From Verrucomicrobiota bacterium (lineage in GTDB: Bacteria; Verrucomicrobiota; Verrucomicrobiia; Limisphaerales; SIBE01): a stretch of 57,772 nt of DNA. Below are positions 33,605 through 43,827 of this stretch, in pieces. Both the position numbers and the translations under genes were made by a program. Location of the stretch: NCBI GenBank assembly GCA_016871515.1, contig VHDE01000023.1:1-57772 (forward strand), given 5' to 3'. Under the pieces are notes generated by a model. That model worked only from the letters and a program-made list of their open reading frames with translations, ran no database searches and was not told the origin of the DNA. The number at the start of each line of letters is the position of its first letter. The stretch's first letter is position 1.

Positions 33605-36319
33605 TTACCGCGGTGGCGGCGGCAGCGCGACGGCTTCCACGTGGAAGACTTGATGAATCAGATTTGTGTAAGACGTGAACCACTCCGTTTGCGGGAATTT
33701 GCCTGGAATGGTCGTCACTAAGCTCGCTGGCCTCCCGGGTTCCAGTCCAGTTGAAATCTCGTAAACTAGGTTCGTTGTGCTTGGCCAACTCAACCGCACC
33801 AAGTGATCGTTCCAGACCGAGATATCCATTCCGAACAGCGAAGTGAACGTCCGCGGATTTGTCCGCATCACCTGTTCGCGCGCGTTGGAAAAACCATCCT
33901 GATCGGGATCATCCTGTGGGCCGAAGTTCAATCCATTCAAGAAATTCGTTTCCCACGTGTCGTCAAGCCCATCCGCATCCCGGTCTTGAATCGGCACACC
34001 TTTGATGATCAGGCGAACATCTTTGACCCGACCGGTTCCTTTAGCACCCAAGTCGCTGACTTCCACTCTCCAAGTTCCGGCGCTGCTCTCGTAAAAGTGC
34101 TGCGTTGAATAGTACGTCCAGTCAATGGGGCCGGCCAAGTCATCGTCATTCTTACTCTGCAAGATGCTGCGCGTTCCTTGAGGAGAAACCAGTGTGATCC
34201 GAACGTCACCACGGACCGTGTGATCGGTGTCAATTCGCACAGCGACATGTTCGCAAACGAGCGTTTCTCTGACCGTGAACGCATAGCTTGCGGTGTTCAG
34301 TTGGAGTTGTGCGCGGGCACTTCGATTCGTTTGCAAGAAGTCCCGCAAGGCCTCGCCATCCTGTTGACTGATAAACACCGCCGGAATCGGAACAAACTCG
34401 GTGCCTGCCATAACGTGAACTCGTTCTGTCAAATCTTGGTTGTTGTAAACAATGGCGAACGGCGCGCCGGACACTCCCGCTAAGGAAAGCTTCTCGCAGA
34501 AGAAATTGACGCCGCGCTGAATCAGTGCGGCCCGTCCAGTCAAATTACCGAACGTGCTGTCTCTGGCCAGTCCGATGTCAACCAAAGGAAGCGACGCAGT
34601 AGGGGAATCAGGAAATGGCCCAGTGCTCGGCGAAGCTATGATCGAACGCAACCGGGCAGGCACATTGGTTCCGCGGACCACAACCCTCAAGCCTTCATCG
34701 GGAATAGCCACTGAATTCGTCAATTCGTACACCACGTTGGTCAACGGCGGACGATTCACCCATTTTCGAGCCAAAGTGACGGCCAACCCGGCGTCGGGCA
34801 CGCCAAACCCAAGGTTATGGCTCACACGAAATCCTGCGCCATTGAGTCGGATGTCCGGATCGTCCAAATAAAAGTGTCGTGCGGAGTGAATGAGAATTTG
34901 CTGGAGGTCGCGATAAGTAAGATTCGTGTTAGCTCCGAGAATTAAGGCCGCGACGCCAGATATCAGCGGTGTTGCCGCGGAAGTGCCGCTAAAGCCGGTA
35001 TCTCCAAAACCGTAGTTGGCAAGATCGTTTGTGTAGGAATTAAAATTAAAACCGCTTAAGCCTTGCCGATCCGTTGTCATTAAATTGGGGGAGTTGGCCA
35101 GGCATGGATTGACGTCATCATGCTCATCCCCACTCGGCGCCGCCACCAACAAACAAGCGCCAGGATTGCTGTATCTCGCCACGCGCCCGTCCAGCCGGAC
35201 GGCGCCGACTGCAATGACTCGAGGATCGGAAGCATAGCTGTCATCATTCACATTTTGAGATTTCATGCGGAAGTTGCCGGCTGCTCGAACGATCACTGTT
35301 CCCCTGCCAGCTCTGCCAAACGTCACGGCATTGGAAATCCCGAGATTCTCAATCGAGCTTAAGCGCACCTGTTCATTCCCATCTCCCTTGCCCCAACTAT
35401 GGTTCTGCACATGAACGATGTTCGATTGATACTGGAACATATCCATCAATTGCTCCTCGCTGAGCGGCAATCGATCCATTTCGTTAAAGAGAACCCAGCT
35501 CGCCAGCCGCGCCATCGGAGCGACACCCGAAATGCCAATCTTGTTGTTTGAAGTAGCGGCCGCCAGACCAGCAACTGCCGTCCCGTGACTGGATAATGCG
35601 CCGGCTGGAGCGCCGTTCTTTTCCGAACGGCAAAAGTTGTAATGAGGCGCCCCTTGTGTCCGCGCAATCAAGTCAGGGTGATCCAGTTCAATGCCATCGT
35701 CGGCAATCGCGATCGTAACGCGTTGCCCACGGGTGACGCTCCAAGCGCCGCGGACATTGAGGTCCACTCCCAGAGGCGTGCCGTTCGGCGATCTATTCTC
35801 CAAATACGGCTGCCATTCGGAGTTTGGAAGATCGTCCTGATAAAAGTAAGGATCGTTTGGCCGCGGCGCATAAGTGCCGAACAGCTTGATCGGTCGTCGC
35901 GCAATTGGATAACACGCCTCGACGCGAGGATCGGTGGCAAGCGACGCGGCTTCCTCCAATGCTGTCCAGGCATCCAGCGCTTCAAGGATGACCATGGTAT
36001 CAGTTAAAGTCCGGGAGAGTTCGAGCCGCCGCCCCTGAATGACAGCCGCCAAGTCTTCGGCGGCCTTTAGTTCGAGAACGATCCGATTACCCAATTCGAT
36101 TGAATTGGCCGAACCATTTTCCGGCCAGGCCGCAAGCCACGAGCTTTGGACATTCTTTTTGGTGCTCAGCGCCGAAATCTGAGGTTTTTCGACTCGGTAG
36201 GCTGCCAGTCTCGGTTCACGAAATTCTAAGCGTACAGTGTCGGGGGTCGAGCGCGTTTGAGCTAACGCAGGCACAATGCTAACCACGATTCCCACGAATA
36301 TGACAACAAACTGCATCAA
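33605..36319 (-). CDS. Secreted subtilisin-like (S8) serine protease with PA and P domains
   Basis: 904 residues with a signal peptide (about 1-21). The catalytic triad is visible: Asp207 in AIADDGIELDHPDL, His245 in SSHGTAVAGLAAA and Ser447 in GFSGTSAATP. An insert with 'PFAIVYNNQD' suggests a PA domain, and after it comes a proprotein-convertase P-like domain (VRIDTDHTVRGDVRITLVSPQGT, 'AGTWRVEVSDLGAKGTG'). A Ca-binding 'DRDADGLDD...DDPDQDGFSN' segment and a short C-terminal module end the protein. It probably degrades external protein. Confidence 0.93.
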   Translation of the reverse strand: MMQFVVIFVGIVVSIVPALAQTRSTPDTVRLEFREPRLAAYRVEKPQISALSTKKNVQSSWLAAWPENGSANSIELGNRIVLELKAAEDLAAVIQGRRLELSRTLTDTMVILEALDAWTALEEAASLATDPRVEACYPIARRPIKLFGTYAPRPNDPYFYQDDLPNSEWQPYLENRSPNGTPLGVDLNVRGAWSVTRGQRVTIAIADDGIELDHPDLIARTQGAPHYNFCRSEKNGAPAGALSSHGTAVAGLAAATSNNKIGISGVAPMARLASWVLFNEMDRLPLSEEQLMDMFQYQSNIVHVQNHSWGKGDGNEQVRLSSIENLGISNAVTFGRAGRGTVIVRAAGNFRMKSQNVNDDSYASDPRVIAVGAVRLDGRVARYSNPGACLLVAAPSGDEHDDVNPCLANSPNLMTTDRQGLSGFNFNSYTNDLANYGFGDTGFSGTSAATPLISGVAALILGANTNLTYRDLQQILIHSARHFYLDDPDIRLNGAGFRVSHNLGFGVPDAGLAVTLARKWVNRPPLTNVVYELTNSVAIPDEGLRVVVRGTNVPARLRSIIASPSTGPFPDSPTASLPLVDIGLARDSTFGNLTGRAALIQRGVNFFCEKLSLAGVSGAPFAIVYNNQDLTERVHVMAGTEFVPIPAVFISQQDGEALRDFLQTNRSARAQLQLNTASYAFTVRETLVCEHVAVRIDTDHTVRGDVRITLVSPQGTRSILQSKNDDDLAGPIDWTYYSTQHFYESSAGTWRVEVSDLGAKGTGRVKDVRLIIKGVPIQDRDADGLDDTWETNFLNGLNFGPQDDPDQDGFSNAREQVMRTNPRTFTSLFGMDISVWNDHLVRLSWPSTTNLVYEISTGLEPGRPASLVTTIPGKFPQTEWFTSYTNLIHQVFHVEAVALPPPPR

Positions 36320-36409
36320 CGACGCAGCAATACAGCAGGTTGCATTCCCACGACGAGACCAAATTTGGACGAGCTTAACGCAACTACATGTGCATGGGCG
36401 TCTATGGCG

Positions 36410-37228
36410 CTAGCTTTGGAATTTTGGCGGTTGCAACGCATATCCTTGATTTAGTACCCAGTGCCTGTTCACGGTACAGCTGTTTGCAATTGCCTCAGTG
36501 ACAAATACCTTCGCCAATTCTACAGCGCGCGGCAGCTTAAAGCCCCGTGCTACGTACGCCGTGATAGCGGCTGAATAGGTACACCCAGTGCCATGCGTGG
36601 AAATCCCGCGGACGAAGGGCGCTCTAAGCATCAGTTCCGTGCGACCGTCAAAAAAAATGTCAATCGCCTCATCGCCCTGCAGGTGGCCTCCTTTGACCAA
36701 AACCGCGCAACTGTAACGTGAACGGAGCCGCCGAGCAGCCGTTCGAAGGTCTTCCGGAGCCCTAATCTTGATATCAGTAAAGATCTCCGTTTCGTCGAGA
36801 TTCGGAGTAACCAAGGTTGCTAGGGGAAGCAGACGGTCTTGTAAGGTTTTGATAGCTCCTTGTCGCAGCAGACACGCACCGCTTGTCGCCACCATAACCG
36901 GATCAACAATAAGCGGCGGCCGTCCCTTCTGGCCGAAAAAATCAATAACCATCTCAATGATCTCCTTCGAGAGCAGCATGCCGGTTTTAACGGCGGCTGG
37001 GTGGAGCTCCCCAAAAACTGCTTCGATCTGTTGTCGAACCATTGCGGCTTGGCATGCCTGGATTCCGATCACGCCTTTCGGATTTTGGGCAGTCACGCAG
37101 GTTATCGCGCATGTGCCATGAACACCCAACGCGCCAAAGGTCTTCAAATCAGCCTGAATGCCTGCGCCGCCTCCACTGTCCGATCCTGCGATCGTAAGGG
37201 CAACCGGTAGCTTTTTATGTTTCCGCAC
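36410..37228 (-). CDS. thiD: Hydroxymethylpyrimidine/phosphomethylpyrimidine kinase
   Basis: 272 residues. The N-terminus 'ALTIAGSDSGGGAGIQADLKTF' and 'VHGTCAITCVTAQNP' are diagnostic of ThiD, and the C-terminal 'STHGTGCTYSAAITAYVARG' carries the catalytic anion hole and base. It phosphorylates HMP and HMP-P in thiamine synthesis. It stands alone without other thi genes, and I see no TPP riboswitch in the 165 bp upstream. The start at 37228 fits family length. Confidence 0.95.
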   Translation of the reverse strand: MRKHKKLPVALTIAGSDSGGGAGIQADLKTFGALGVHGTCAITCVTAQNPKGVIGIQACQAAMVRQQIEAVFGELHPAAVKTGMLLSKEIIEMVIDFFGQKGRPPLIVDPVMVATSGACLLRQGAIKTLQDRLLPLATLVTPNLDETEIFTDIKIRAPEDLRTAARRLRSRYSCAVLVKGGHLQGDEAIDIFFDGRTELMLRAPFVRGISTHGTGCTYSAAITAYVARGFKLPRAVELAKVFVTEAIANSCTVNRHWVLNQGYALQPPKFQS

Positions 37229-37393
37229 ACCAGGATGGTATCCGATCCCTTCCGCGAAAGATAGAAGCTATCTTGCAGTATCTTGTGTATCTTGCCTGCA
37301 ACCTGAGCTTTCGCAAACCCTTGTATTCCCTCAACAGGGGGCAAGCATCGTTTTGAACGTTGAACTTTAGACGTTGACCTCCATATTTCCGAA

Positions 37394-39148
37394 ATGGACA
37401 GAGACAAAGTGGCGGAAATCCTGGTGGAGATTGGCATCTTGCTGGAATTGAAGGGGGAGAACCCATTTAAGACCCGCGCCTATTCGAATGCGGCCCGAGC
37501 GTTGGAAACATTAGATGAGCCGCTCCAAACCCTCATTGCCGAAAACCGGCTCGGTCAAATCCGCGGGATTGGTGATGCTCTCCAGAAAAAGATCTGCGAG
37601 TTGGTGACGTCTGGCCGTTTGCCCTATTACGAGGAATTGAAGGCTTCCTTTCCTGCTGGATTGATGGCGCTGCTACAGGTTCCAGGTTTGGGTCCGAAGA
37701 AGGTGAAAGTGCTCTATGAGAAACTTGGCGTCGCATCCATGGAACAGCTCGAACAGGTTTGCCGCGAAGGCAAGGTGGCTCTGTTGGCCGGGTTTGGCGA
37801 GAAAACCCAAAACAACATTCTTGAAGGAATCAAGTTCCGCAGTACAACCGCGACCCGGCATTACCTTTTCAGAGCTCTGGCGCTCGCTGACCCGATCCTT
37901 GACAGCTTGCGTGCTCATCCCGATGTGATTCGCTGCAGCACCGCGGGAAGTGTTCGACGCTGCAAGGAGGTAATTGGCGACATTGACTTTCTCGTCTCTT
38001 CGCAAAAACCCGCCGAGGTCATCGACTTTTTCACGCGCTTGCCCGGTGTGACCAGCGTCAATGCTCAAGGCGACACGAAAGCCAGCGTCATTCTCGAAGG
38101 CGGCATCCAAGCGGACTTGCGTGTCGTGAGCGACAAGGAATTTCCCTTTGCCTTGGCCTATTTCACCGGGAGCAAAGAGCACAACATTGTAATGCGCCAG
38201 AGAGCCATCCAGCGTGGGTTGCGCTTGAATGAATATGGCCTCTTCCGTTCTTCGGAAGAAACCCGCGATCCTCAGTTGCTCGTGCCGTGCGCCACGGAAG
38301 ACGACATTTTTCGCGAGCTCGGCTTGGCCCCGATTCCGCCGGAATTGCGGGAAGAGATCGGCGAATTCGCCGCCGCCGAGCGTGACGAAATCCCGCGTCT
38401 GCTCGAATGGACCGATTTGCGAGGCTCATTGCACAATCACTCCAACTGGAGCGATGGACGAAACACACTTGCGGAAATAGCCACCTACATGCAGGAACTC
38501 GGCTGTTCTTATTGGGCGATCACCGATCATTCGAAATCTTCATTTCAGGCGAACGGTCTTCAACCCGAAAGGTTGCGCAGCCAGCTCGAAGAGATTCGTC
38601 GCTTGAACCAGCGCTTGGAAGATGAAGGAACCGACTTTCGATTATTGACCGGCTCTGAAGTCGATATCTTGAACGAAGGGAAACTCGATTTTGAAAATGA
38701 TCTGCTCGCGGAATTAGAGGTTGTCGTCGCGAGCATTCATCACGGGTTCTCGCAAAACGAATCCGAAATGACCAAGCGTCTGATTCGCGCCGCTGAAAAT
38801 CCGTGCGTTCATATCCTCGGCCATATGACCGGCCGCCTCCTTCTCGAGCGCGAAGGATACAAAGTGGACCAACCTGCCGTGATCGACGCCTGCGCGGCCA
38901 CTGGCACCTGGATCGAACTGAATGCAAGCCCGCTGCGCTTCGACATGGATTGGCGGCTATGGGCGTACGCCAAAAGCAAAGGCGTCAAATGCGTGATCAA
39001 CTGCGATGCGCACCGGGTCGAACACGCGGGCTTTCTTAGGCTCGGCGCCGGCATCGCGCGCAAGGCTTGGCTCACTAAAGCTGATGTGATCAATACGCTT
39101 CCTTTGCCAGCCTTGCGGCAAGAATTGCAACGGAAACGTTCGCGATAA
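37394..39148 (+). CDS. polX: DNA polymerase/3'-5' exonuclease PolX
   Basis: 584 residues, the normal bacterial PolX size. N-terminal helix-hairpin-helix region (NAARALETLDEPLQTLI, 'IRGIGDALQKKI', 'VPGLGPKKVKVLYEKLG'), a family X palm (STAGSVRRCKEVIGDIDFLVS with the metal Asp pair), and a C-terminal PHP exonuclease (LRGSLHNHSNWSDGRNT, 'YWAITDHS', 'VVASIHHGF', 'INCDAH'). It fills gaps in DNA repair. Confidence 0.96.
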   Translation: MDRDKVAEILVEIGILLELKGENPFKTRAYSNAARALETLDEPLQTLIAENRLGQIRGIGDALQKKICELVTSGRLPYYEELKASFPAGLMALLQVPGLGPKKVKVLYEKLGVASMEQLEQVCREGKVALLAGFGEKTQNNILEGIKFRSTTATRHYLFRALALADPILDSLRAHPDVIRCSTAGSVRRCKEVIGDIDFLVSSQKPAEVIDFFTRLPGVTSVNAQGDTKASVILEGGIQADLRVVSDKEFPFALAYFTGSKEHNIVMRQRAIQRGLRLNEYGLFRSSEETRDPQLLVPCATEDDIFRELGLAPIPPELREEIGEFAAAERDEIPRLLEWTDLRGSLHNHSNWSDGRNTLAEIATYMQELGCSYWAITDHSKSSFQANGLQPERLRSQLEEIRRLNQRLEDEGTDFRLLTGSEVDILNEGKLDFENDLLAELEVVVASIHHGFSQNESEMTKRLIRAAENPCVHILGHMTGRLLLEREGYKVDQPAVIDACAATGTWIELNASPLRFDMDWRLWAYAKSKGVKCVINCDAHRVEHAGFLRLGAGIARKAWLTKADVINTLPLPALRQELQRKRSR

Positions 39149-39280
39149 CTGTAACGCCGTCGCAGCGGCGCGTGTGAACGCACTGAGCCGGAATGTTTCA
39201 CACTCCGATGCCTTCATCTCATTAGCAGGTTGGCTTCAGCCCGGTGACACGAGCACAGGCTCCTAGAAACCGCAGTTGTG

Positions 39281-39393
39281 ACCACGAAAAACACGAAATA
39301 AGAGAAGATTGCAAAGACAAGGGAATTCACCCGCTGAGTGAAATCAACTGCTAACTGAAGCCTTTTTTTCGTGTATTTGGTGTTTTTCGTGGT
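39281..39393. repeat. Inverted repeat 'accacgaaaaacacgaaat'
   Basis: Left arm accacgaaaaacacgaaat (39281-39299) and right arm ttcgtgtatttggtgttttt then cgtggt (39368-39393) form a MITE-like inverted repeat with 68 bp between. It accounts for the centre of the 378-bp gap 39149-39526; I see no gene in the flanks. Confidence 0.75.
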
Positions 39394-39526
39394 TTGAATC
39401 GCTGCGCTTAGGTTGAAACGGTTGGACCGTCGGACCCTGCGGAATCCACCGGCCTGAAAGCCACGGTGCTAATGAGAGGTTAATCTGGCTGGGAAATATC
39501 CAGGGCAGAAACGTTCCCGATGCCTT

Positions 39527-40996
39527 TCACGCCAAGATCTCCTTGACCACTTCGCCATGAACATCGGTCAAGCGAAAATCTCGGCCGCTATAACGATAGG
39601 TCAGCCGTTCGTGGTCGAGTCCCAACAAGTGCAGCACGGTGGCGTGCAGATCATGCACATGGACTTTGCCGGCGATAGCGCGGTGCCCGTATTCGTCCGT
39701 CTCGCCGTGAGCTATCCCGCCGCGCACACCGCCTCCAGCCATCCAAATCGTGAATCCTTGAGGATTGTGATCGCGACCATCCTCGCCTTCCGCGAACGGG
39801 GTGCGCCCAAACTCGGCGCCCCAGATAACGAGTGTATCATTCAGGAGTCCTCTGCCCTTGAGGTCCTTCAATAACCCGGCAATGGGTCGATCGCTCGCGC
39901 GAGCGATCTTATTGTGACCAGTGACGAGCTCCTTGTGTTGGTCCCACTTGTACCCGGTCGAAACCTGGATGTAGCGCACGCCAGCTTCGGCGAATCGGCG
40001 CGCGAGCAAACATTGCCTGCCAAAATCATCCGTCTCCTCCTGGCCGATGCCGTAAAGTCTTTTTGTGGCCGGTGATTCGTCATCCAGTTTCATCAAGGCT
40101 GGCGCTTCGGACTGCATGCGGAACGCCAGCTCGAAAGACTCAATCAAGCCTTCGATGTTTTGATCGTGCCGCGCACCAGCCAAGTGCTCGCGATTGAAGT
40201 CTTGAATTAGGTCAAGTTGCCGTCGTTGTCGCGCCAGCGACAGGCCCTGGTCTTTCGCGAATGGAATCTCGGCCTGTGTAAACGGAACGTCCACAGCCCC
40301 GATGGCCGTTCCTTGATAGGCCGCGGGCAGAAAAGCGCTCGAGTAATTCTGAACCCCTCCGTGCGCGCGCGGTGGGCAAATCGTGACGAACCCCGGAAGA
40401 TCTTCGTTTTCCGAACCAAGTCCGTACGTGACCCAGGAACCAACGGAAGGACGGACCAGATTCGAAGCGCCGGTGTGCATCCGAAGCGTCGCTTCACCAT
40501 GCGCCTGGCCTTCGGTGTGCATGCTCCGAATCACGCAAAGGTCATCCGCGCACGTTGCGATTTCAGGCAGCAACTCAGAAACCCACAGCCCCGACGCGCC
40601 GCGTTGGCGGAACGGCCAGGGAGAACCGAGCAACGGCGGAACCTTCTTGGCTCGGTCGTCGCCAAACGCCTTTGGCTGCGGGAAGGGACATGGTTGTCCG
40701 CTTTCGCGATTGAGCCGCGGTTTATAGTCGAACGTATCGACCTGGCTTGGACCGCCGTGCATGAATAGGAAAATGACGCGCTTCGCCCGCGCCCGATGAT
40801 GAGGCGCTTTCGGCGCAAGCGGGCTTGACGCCTTTGACTCGGATCTTGATTCGGCGCAAAGACCGGCGAAAGCAAGATAACCAAACCCGCACGCCGCCCG
40901 CTTCAACAACGTGCGGCGATCGAGGCGGACAGGTTGTTGATGTCCCCAAATGTTGTTTAGGTTCATGGGGAGCATCGATTTCTTTTTAACACGCAT
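39527..40996 (-). CDS. DUF1501 domain protein with Tat signal
   Basis: 489 residues. A twin-arginine signal ([22 protein letters not shown]) lies at about residues 25-46; starts at 40975 or 40966 are also possible. The DUF1501 (alkaline-phosphatase-like fold) body contains '[18 protein letters not shown]', '[20 protein letters not shown]' and '[23 protein letters not shown]'. It is the usual partner of DUF1549/DUF1553 proteins, one of which is encoded immediately upstream (250-bp gap full of repeats). Exported folded to the periplasm; substrate unknown, perhaps sulfated or phosphorylated polymer. Confidence 0.92.
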   Translation of the reverse strand: MRVKKKSMLPMNLNNIWGHQQPVRLDRRTLLKRAACGFGYLAFAGLCAESRSESKASSPLAPKAPHHRARAKRVIFLFMHGGPSQVDTFDYKPRLNRESGQPCPFPQPKAFGDDRAKKVPPLLGSPWPFRQRGASGLWVSELLPEIATCADDLCVIRSMHTEGQAHGEATLRMHTGASNLVRPSVGSWVTYGLGSENEDLPGFVTICPPRAHGGVQNYSSAFLPAAYQGTAIGAVDVPFTQAEIPFAKDQGLSLARQRRQLDLIQDFNREHLAGARHDQNIEGLIESFELAFRMQSEAPALMKLDDESPATKRLYGIGQEETDDFGRQCLLARRFAEAGVRYIQVSTGYKWDQHKELVTGHNKIARASDRPIAGLLKDLKGRGLLNDTLVIWGAEFGRTPFAEGEDGRDHNPQGFTIWMAGGGVRGGIAHGETDEYGHRAIAGKVHVHDLHATVLHLLGLDHERLTYRYSGRDFRLTDVHGEVVKEILA

Positions 40997-41010
40997 TGGG
41001 TTCGTGAACT

Positions 41011-41081
41011 TGGCAGGACAGCGCGTCCCGCCTGTCCTGCTTTTGGTGTCGGCAAATGCTGGACAGGCGGGACGCCTGTCC
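41011..41081. repeat. Inverted-repeat element between DUF1553 and DUF1501 genes
   Basis: gcaggacagcgcgtcccgcc and ggacaggcgggacgcctgtcc flank a short centre; a variant of the 'ggacaggcg' family (tcccgcc instead of tctcgcc). It lies 15 bp upstream of the DUF1501 start, inside the presumed operon. Confidence 0.8.
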
Positions 41082-41142
41082 TACGACGTCGGTTCATGGA
41101 GTCACTATCCACTTGCGCATGCGTCGGATTCGTGAATCGTAA

Positions 41143-41215
41143 GGAGCGCGGACAGCCTTGTCCGCGCATCCTCGGCAGGTTGCTTGAACCGTGCGGATAA
41201 GGCTGTCCGCGCTCC
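41143..41215. repeat. Inverted-repeat element, 'ggagcgcggacagccttgtc' family
   Basis: Left arm ggagcgcggacagccttgtc then cgcgc (41143-41167) and right arm gcggataaggctgtccgcgc then tcc (41193-41215) flank about 25 bp. It stands beside the element at 41011-41081; the two families are adjacent but unrelated. Confidence 0.85.
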
Positions 41216-41246
41216 GTAACATTCATGGAAAACCATTCTTTCAAGC

Positions 41247-43406
41247 TCAATCTAAATACAGGAACGGTGAACTGCACATCAGCGCTTGGCAGAGATTTGC
41301 TAAAGCAGCGTCTTTAGACGGTAGTGGCTCTTTATCACCGGAACCGTCAGGATCAGCTTCAGCGAGATAATTGAGGGAAAACTGTATCTCACCTGGCGTC
41401 GGTGGTCGACCGAGGATTTCGCGGCAGGCCGCCTGGACAAACTCCCTCTCATTGCGATAGCCCGCTCGCTTCAACAATCTTTCGGCCAGAAGTCGCGCCG
41501 AATCGCGCACCAATTGGCTATTCAGCAAAAAGAGCGACTGCGGCGCCACGATCGTTTGGTTTCTGCGTCCGGACACGGTCTGCGGGTCGGCGAAGTCAAG
41601 GAGCTGAAACTCGGCCCGGAGATCATTTCGAATGACGGGCAAATAAACGCTGCGCCGGACGCTCGGAAAAGGCTTGCGGGGTTTGTCGCCAACACCGGTC
41701 GCTTGATCGGGCAGATTAGCCACCACCGATTCCGCCGGAGAAACATCGAGCTGGCCGCTAATTGCCAGCACGCTATCACGCAGCGCTTCGACTTCCAGAC
41801 GGCGCCGGTTCATCCGCCAGAGCAGTCGATTCTCAGGATCAACACGATAGGCGTCTTCATTGTGTTCCGAACTCAATTGATACACCCGGCTCAACACGAT
41901 CTCGCGAATCAGCTTCTTGCACGACCAATTCATGGCGATGAATTCTGACGCCAGATAATCCAGCAGTTCGGGATGCGAGGGCCGTTCCCCTTGCCGTCCA
42001 AAGTCGTCCACAGTGCGCACCAATCCCACGCCAAAGAGCTGATGCCAAATCCGATTCACCATGACTCGTGCCGTCAGAGGGTTTCGGGGATCGGCCAGCC
42101 ATTCCGCTAATTCCAAGCGGCCGCTTTGGGCCGCGGAAAAGCTTGCAGGCCGTCCGTAGTTTGCGACTTGAACGAAACCGCGCGGTACAACTTGGCCTGG
42201 CCGATGCATGTCGCCACGCTCGAGAATTCTGGCGTCACCAATCGCCTCGCGATCGCACACGGCCATGGCCAGCGGCGGTTTGGGCGGCGGCTTCTCGGAG
42301 AGCTGCTTGATCTCAGCGGCAAGCGATTTTAGATTTTGCTCGAGCTCCGAAATCTTTGTTGCATTCTCATTAGCGGCAGCCAGCGGTTGAACGGCAGATG
42401 TTACAGCCGCGTTTTCCTTTTCAACGTTCTTTTTGAGGCTCGCTAAGTCGGATTTTGATTGCTCCTGTTTTTTCTTTAGGCCGTCGAGTTTGTCGTCGTA
42501 GCCTTTCCAGTCGCGGTAAAGTGTTTCGCCGTCCTGGCCAAGCGGACGCAAGTTCCAACCGGAGAGGTCGCGCCGGTGCAGCAGGTTGCCATGGACCGTT
42601 TCTGTGCTGCCAAAAATTCCAGCCAGCGCGTAGTAGTCCCTCGCAGGCACCGGATCGAACTTATGATCGTGACAACGAGCGCAACCGAGCGAGAGACCGA
42701 GAAATGCCTTGCCAACCGTATCGATTTGTTCATCGACAACGTCCATGCGCAGTTGTTCCTTGTCGTCGTCGCCGATGACTTTCGGACCGAGCACCAGAAA
42801 GCCGGTGGCGGTGATCTGTTCGTCACGTTGTTTTTGATTGGCGCTGGGAAGCAGGTCGCCCGCGAGTTGCTCGCGCACAAATTGGTCGAACGGTTTGTCT
42901 TTGTTAAAAGCATCGATCACGTAGTTACGGAATCGCCAGGCGTCGTAATAGGTGAAATTCTCGTCCGACCCGTTGGAGTCCGCATAACGGGCAACGTCCA
43001 GCCAATGGCGGCCCCAACGTTCGCCAAAGGCCTTGGAACCGAGCAATCGATCTGCGACGTGCTCGACGGCCAATGGTGAGCTGTCGGCTTCAAAAGTTTC
43101 CATTTCTTCCAAGGTGGGCGGCAAGCCAGTGAGGTGAAAGGTGAGGCGGCGCAGCAGGGTCGGTCTGCTGGCGTCGCGCGACGGCGCCAGGCGCTTCTCT
43201 TCCAATTTGGCGAGGATGAAGCGGTCGATCCCACGGCGTGGCCAGTCCAGACTTTTTACTTCAGGCAGCACGACTCCTCTGATCGGCTGAAAGGACCAAA
43301 ACTTCCCCTCCTTGTCCTCGGTGTCCGACGTCACATCGGCGCCGAAGCTAAAGGAGACGAGCATCGAGGCGAGAACCAGAATGCGATGGCCCGTGCGTTT
43401 GAACAT
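41247..43406 (-). CDS. DUF1549/DUF1553 protein
   Basis: 719 residues from the ATG at 43406 (MFKRTGHRILVLASMLVSFSFGAD, a signal peptide); the frame is open to 43478. DUF1549 contains 'WGRHWLDVARYADSNGSDEN' and CARCH (heme- or metal-like CxxCH in 'GCARCHDHKFDPVPARDYY'). A coiled-coil linker (about 'KKKQEQSKSDLASLKKNVEK') leads to DUF1553 ('NPLTARVMVNRIWHQLFGVG'). Unlike the protein at 25831-29244 it lacks the N-terminal cytochrome domain. It is paired with the downstream DUF1501 gene, as is usual in planctomycetes and Verrucomicrobia. Confidence 0.9.
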   Translation of the reverse strand: MFKRTGHRILVLASMLVSFSFGADVTSDTEDKEGKFWSFQPIRGVVLPEVKSLDWPRRGIDRFILAKLEEKRLAPSRDASRPTLLRRLTFHLTGLPPTLEEMETFEADSSPLAVEHVADRLLGSKAFGERWGRHWLDVARYADSNGSDENFTYYDAWRFRNYVIDAFNKDKPFDQFVREQLAGDLLPSANQKQRDEQITATGFLVLGPKVIGDDDKEQLRMDVVDEQIDTVGKAFLGLSLGCARCHDHKFDPVPARDYYALAGIFGSTETVHGNLLHRRDLSGWNLRPLGQDGETLYRDWKGYDDKLDGLKKKQEQSKSDLASLKKNVEKENAAVTSAVQPLAAANENATKISELEQNLKSLAAEIKQLSEKPPPKPPLAMAVCDREAIGDARILERGDMHRPGQVVPRGFVQVANYGRPASFSAAQSGRLELAEWLADPRNPLTARVMVNRIWHQLFGVGLVRTVDDFGRQGERPSHPELLDYLASEFIAMNWSCKKLIREIVLSRVYQLSSEHNEDAYRVDPENRLLWRMNRRRLEVEALRDSVLAISGQLDVSPAESVVANLPDQATGVGDKPRKPFPSVRRSVYLPVIRNDLRAEFQLLDFADPQTVSGRRNQTIVAPQSLFLLNSQLVRDSARLLAERLLKRAGYRNEREFVQAACREILGRPPTPGEIQFSLNYLAEADPDGSGDKEPLPSKDAALANLCQALMCSSPFLYLD

Positions 43407-43827
43407 AGATAATACTAAAAGCCGTGTTCCTCGAATCCTGCGTTTGCTTGCCAGCGTTCTTGGTATTCTCGGTTGCATACAATAACGCGGGCTAGAGCAG
43501 AACGCGACAAAGAAATCCTACGCTTGATACTCAGGATACTCGGGGTTCGAACACTATGCTGGGGCAGAAACAGGCGTACGAATTGGGCGAACTCGGCGAG
43601 CGCGCCAAGCCAGCCGTTCCCTTTGGTGCAAGCAATGACTAACAGCGATCGGCTTCTCAGAATTCAAATCATCACGATGATGGAAAAATCGACGCTTCGG
43701 TCGCTGCGGACTTGAGGACGAAGGGCTGTCACCGCTAAGCCCACGTCTGCTTTTCCACTTGCTCCGTTTGTTCGCCAGAATCTATTCTGCCCCCGAAAAT
43801 CAATTCCCATCTTCGAATCGCTGAATT
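43407..43827. other. Divergent intergenic region, nothing recognised
   Basis: 421 bp between the divergent DUF1553 and esterase genes. No convincing ORF, RNA or inverted repeat was seen. It must hold the promoters of both flanking genes, but no clear -35/-10 pair was identified. Confidence 0.5.

Noticed and set aside
37229..37393. TPP riboswitch expected before thiD
   Set aside because: No CTGAGA-type core or ACCCTTTGAACCTGAT-like 3' block on the minus strand.
43540..43580. 'ggttcgaac' resembling a tRNA T-arm
   Set aside because: No acceptor stem, D-arm or anticodon arm can be drawn around it.
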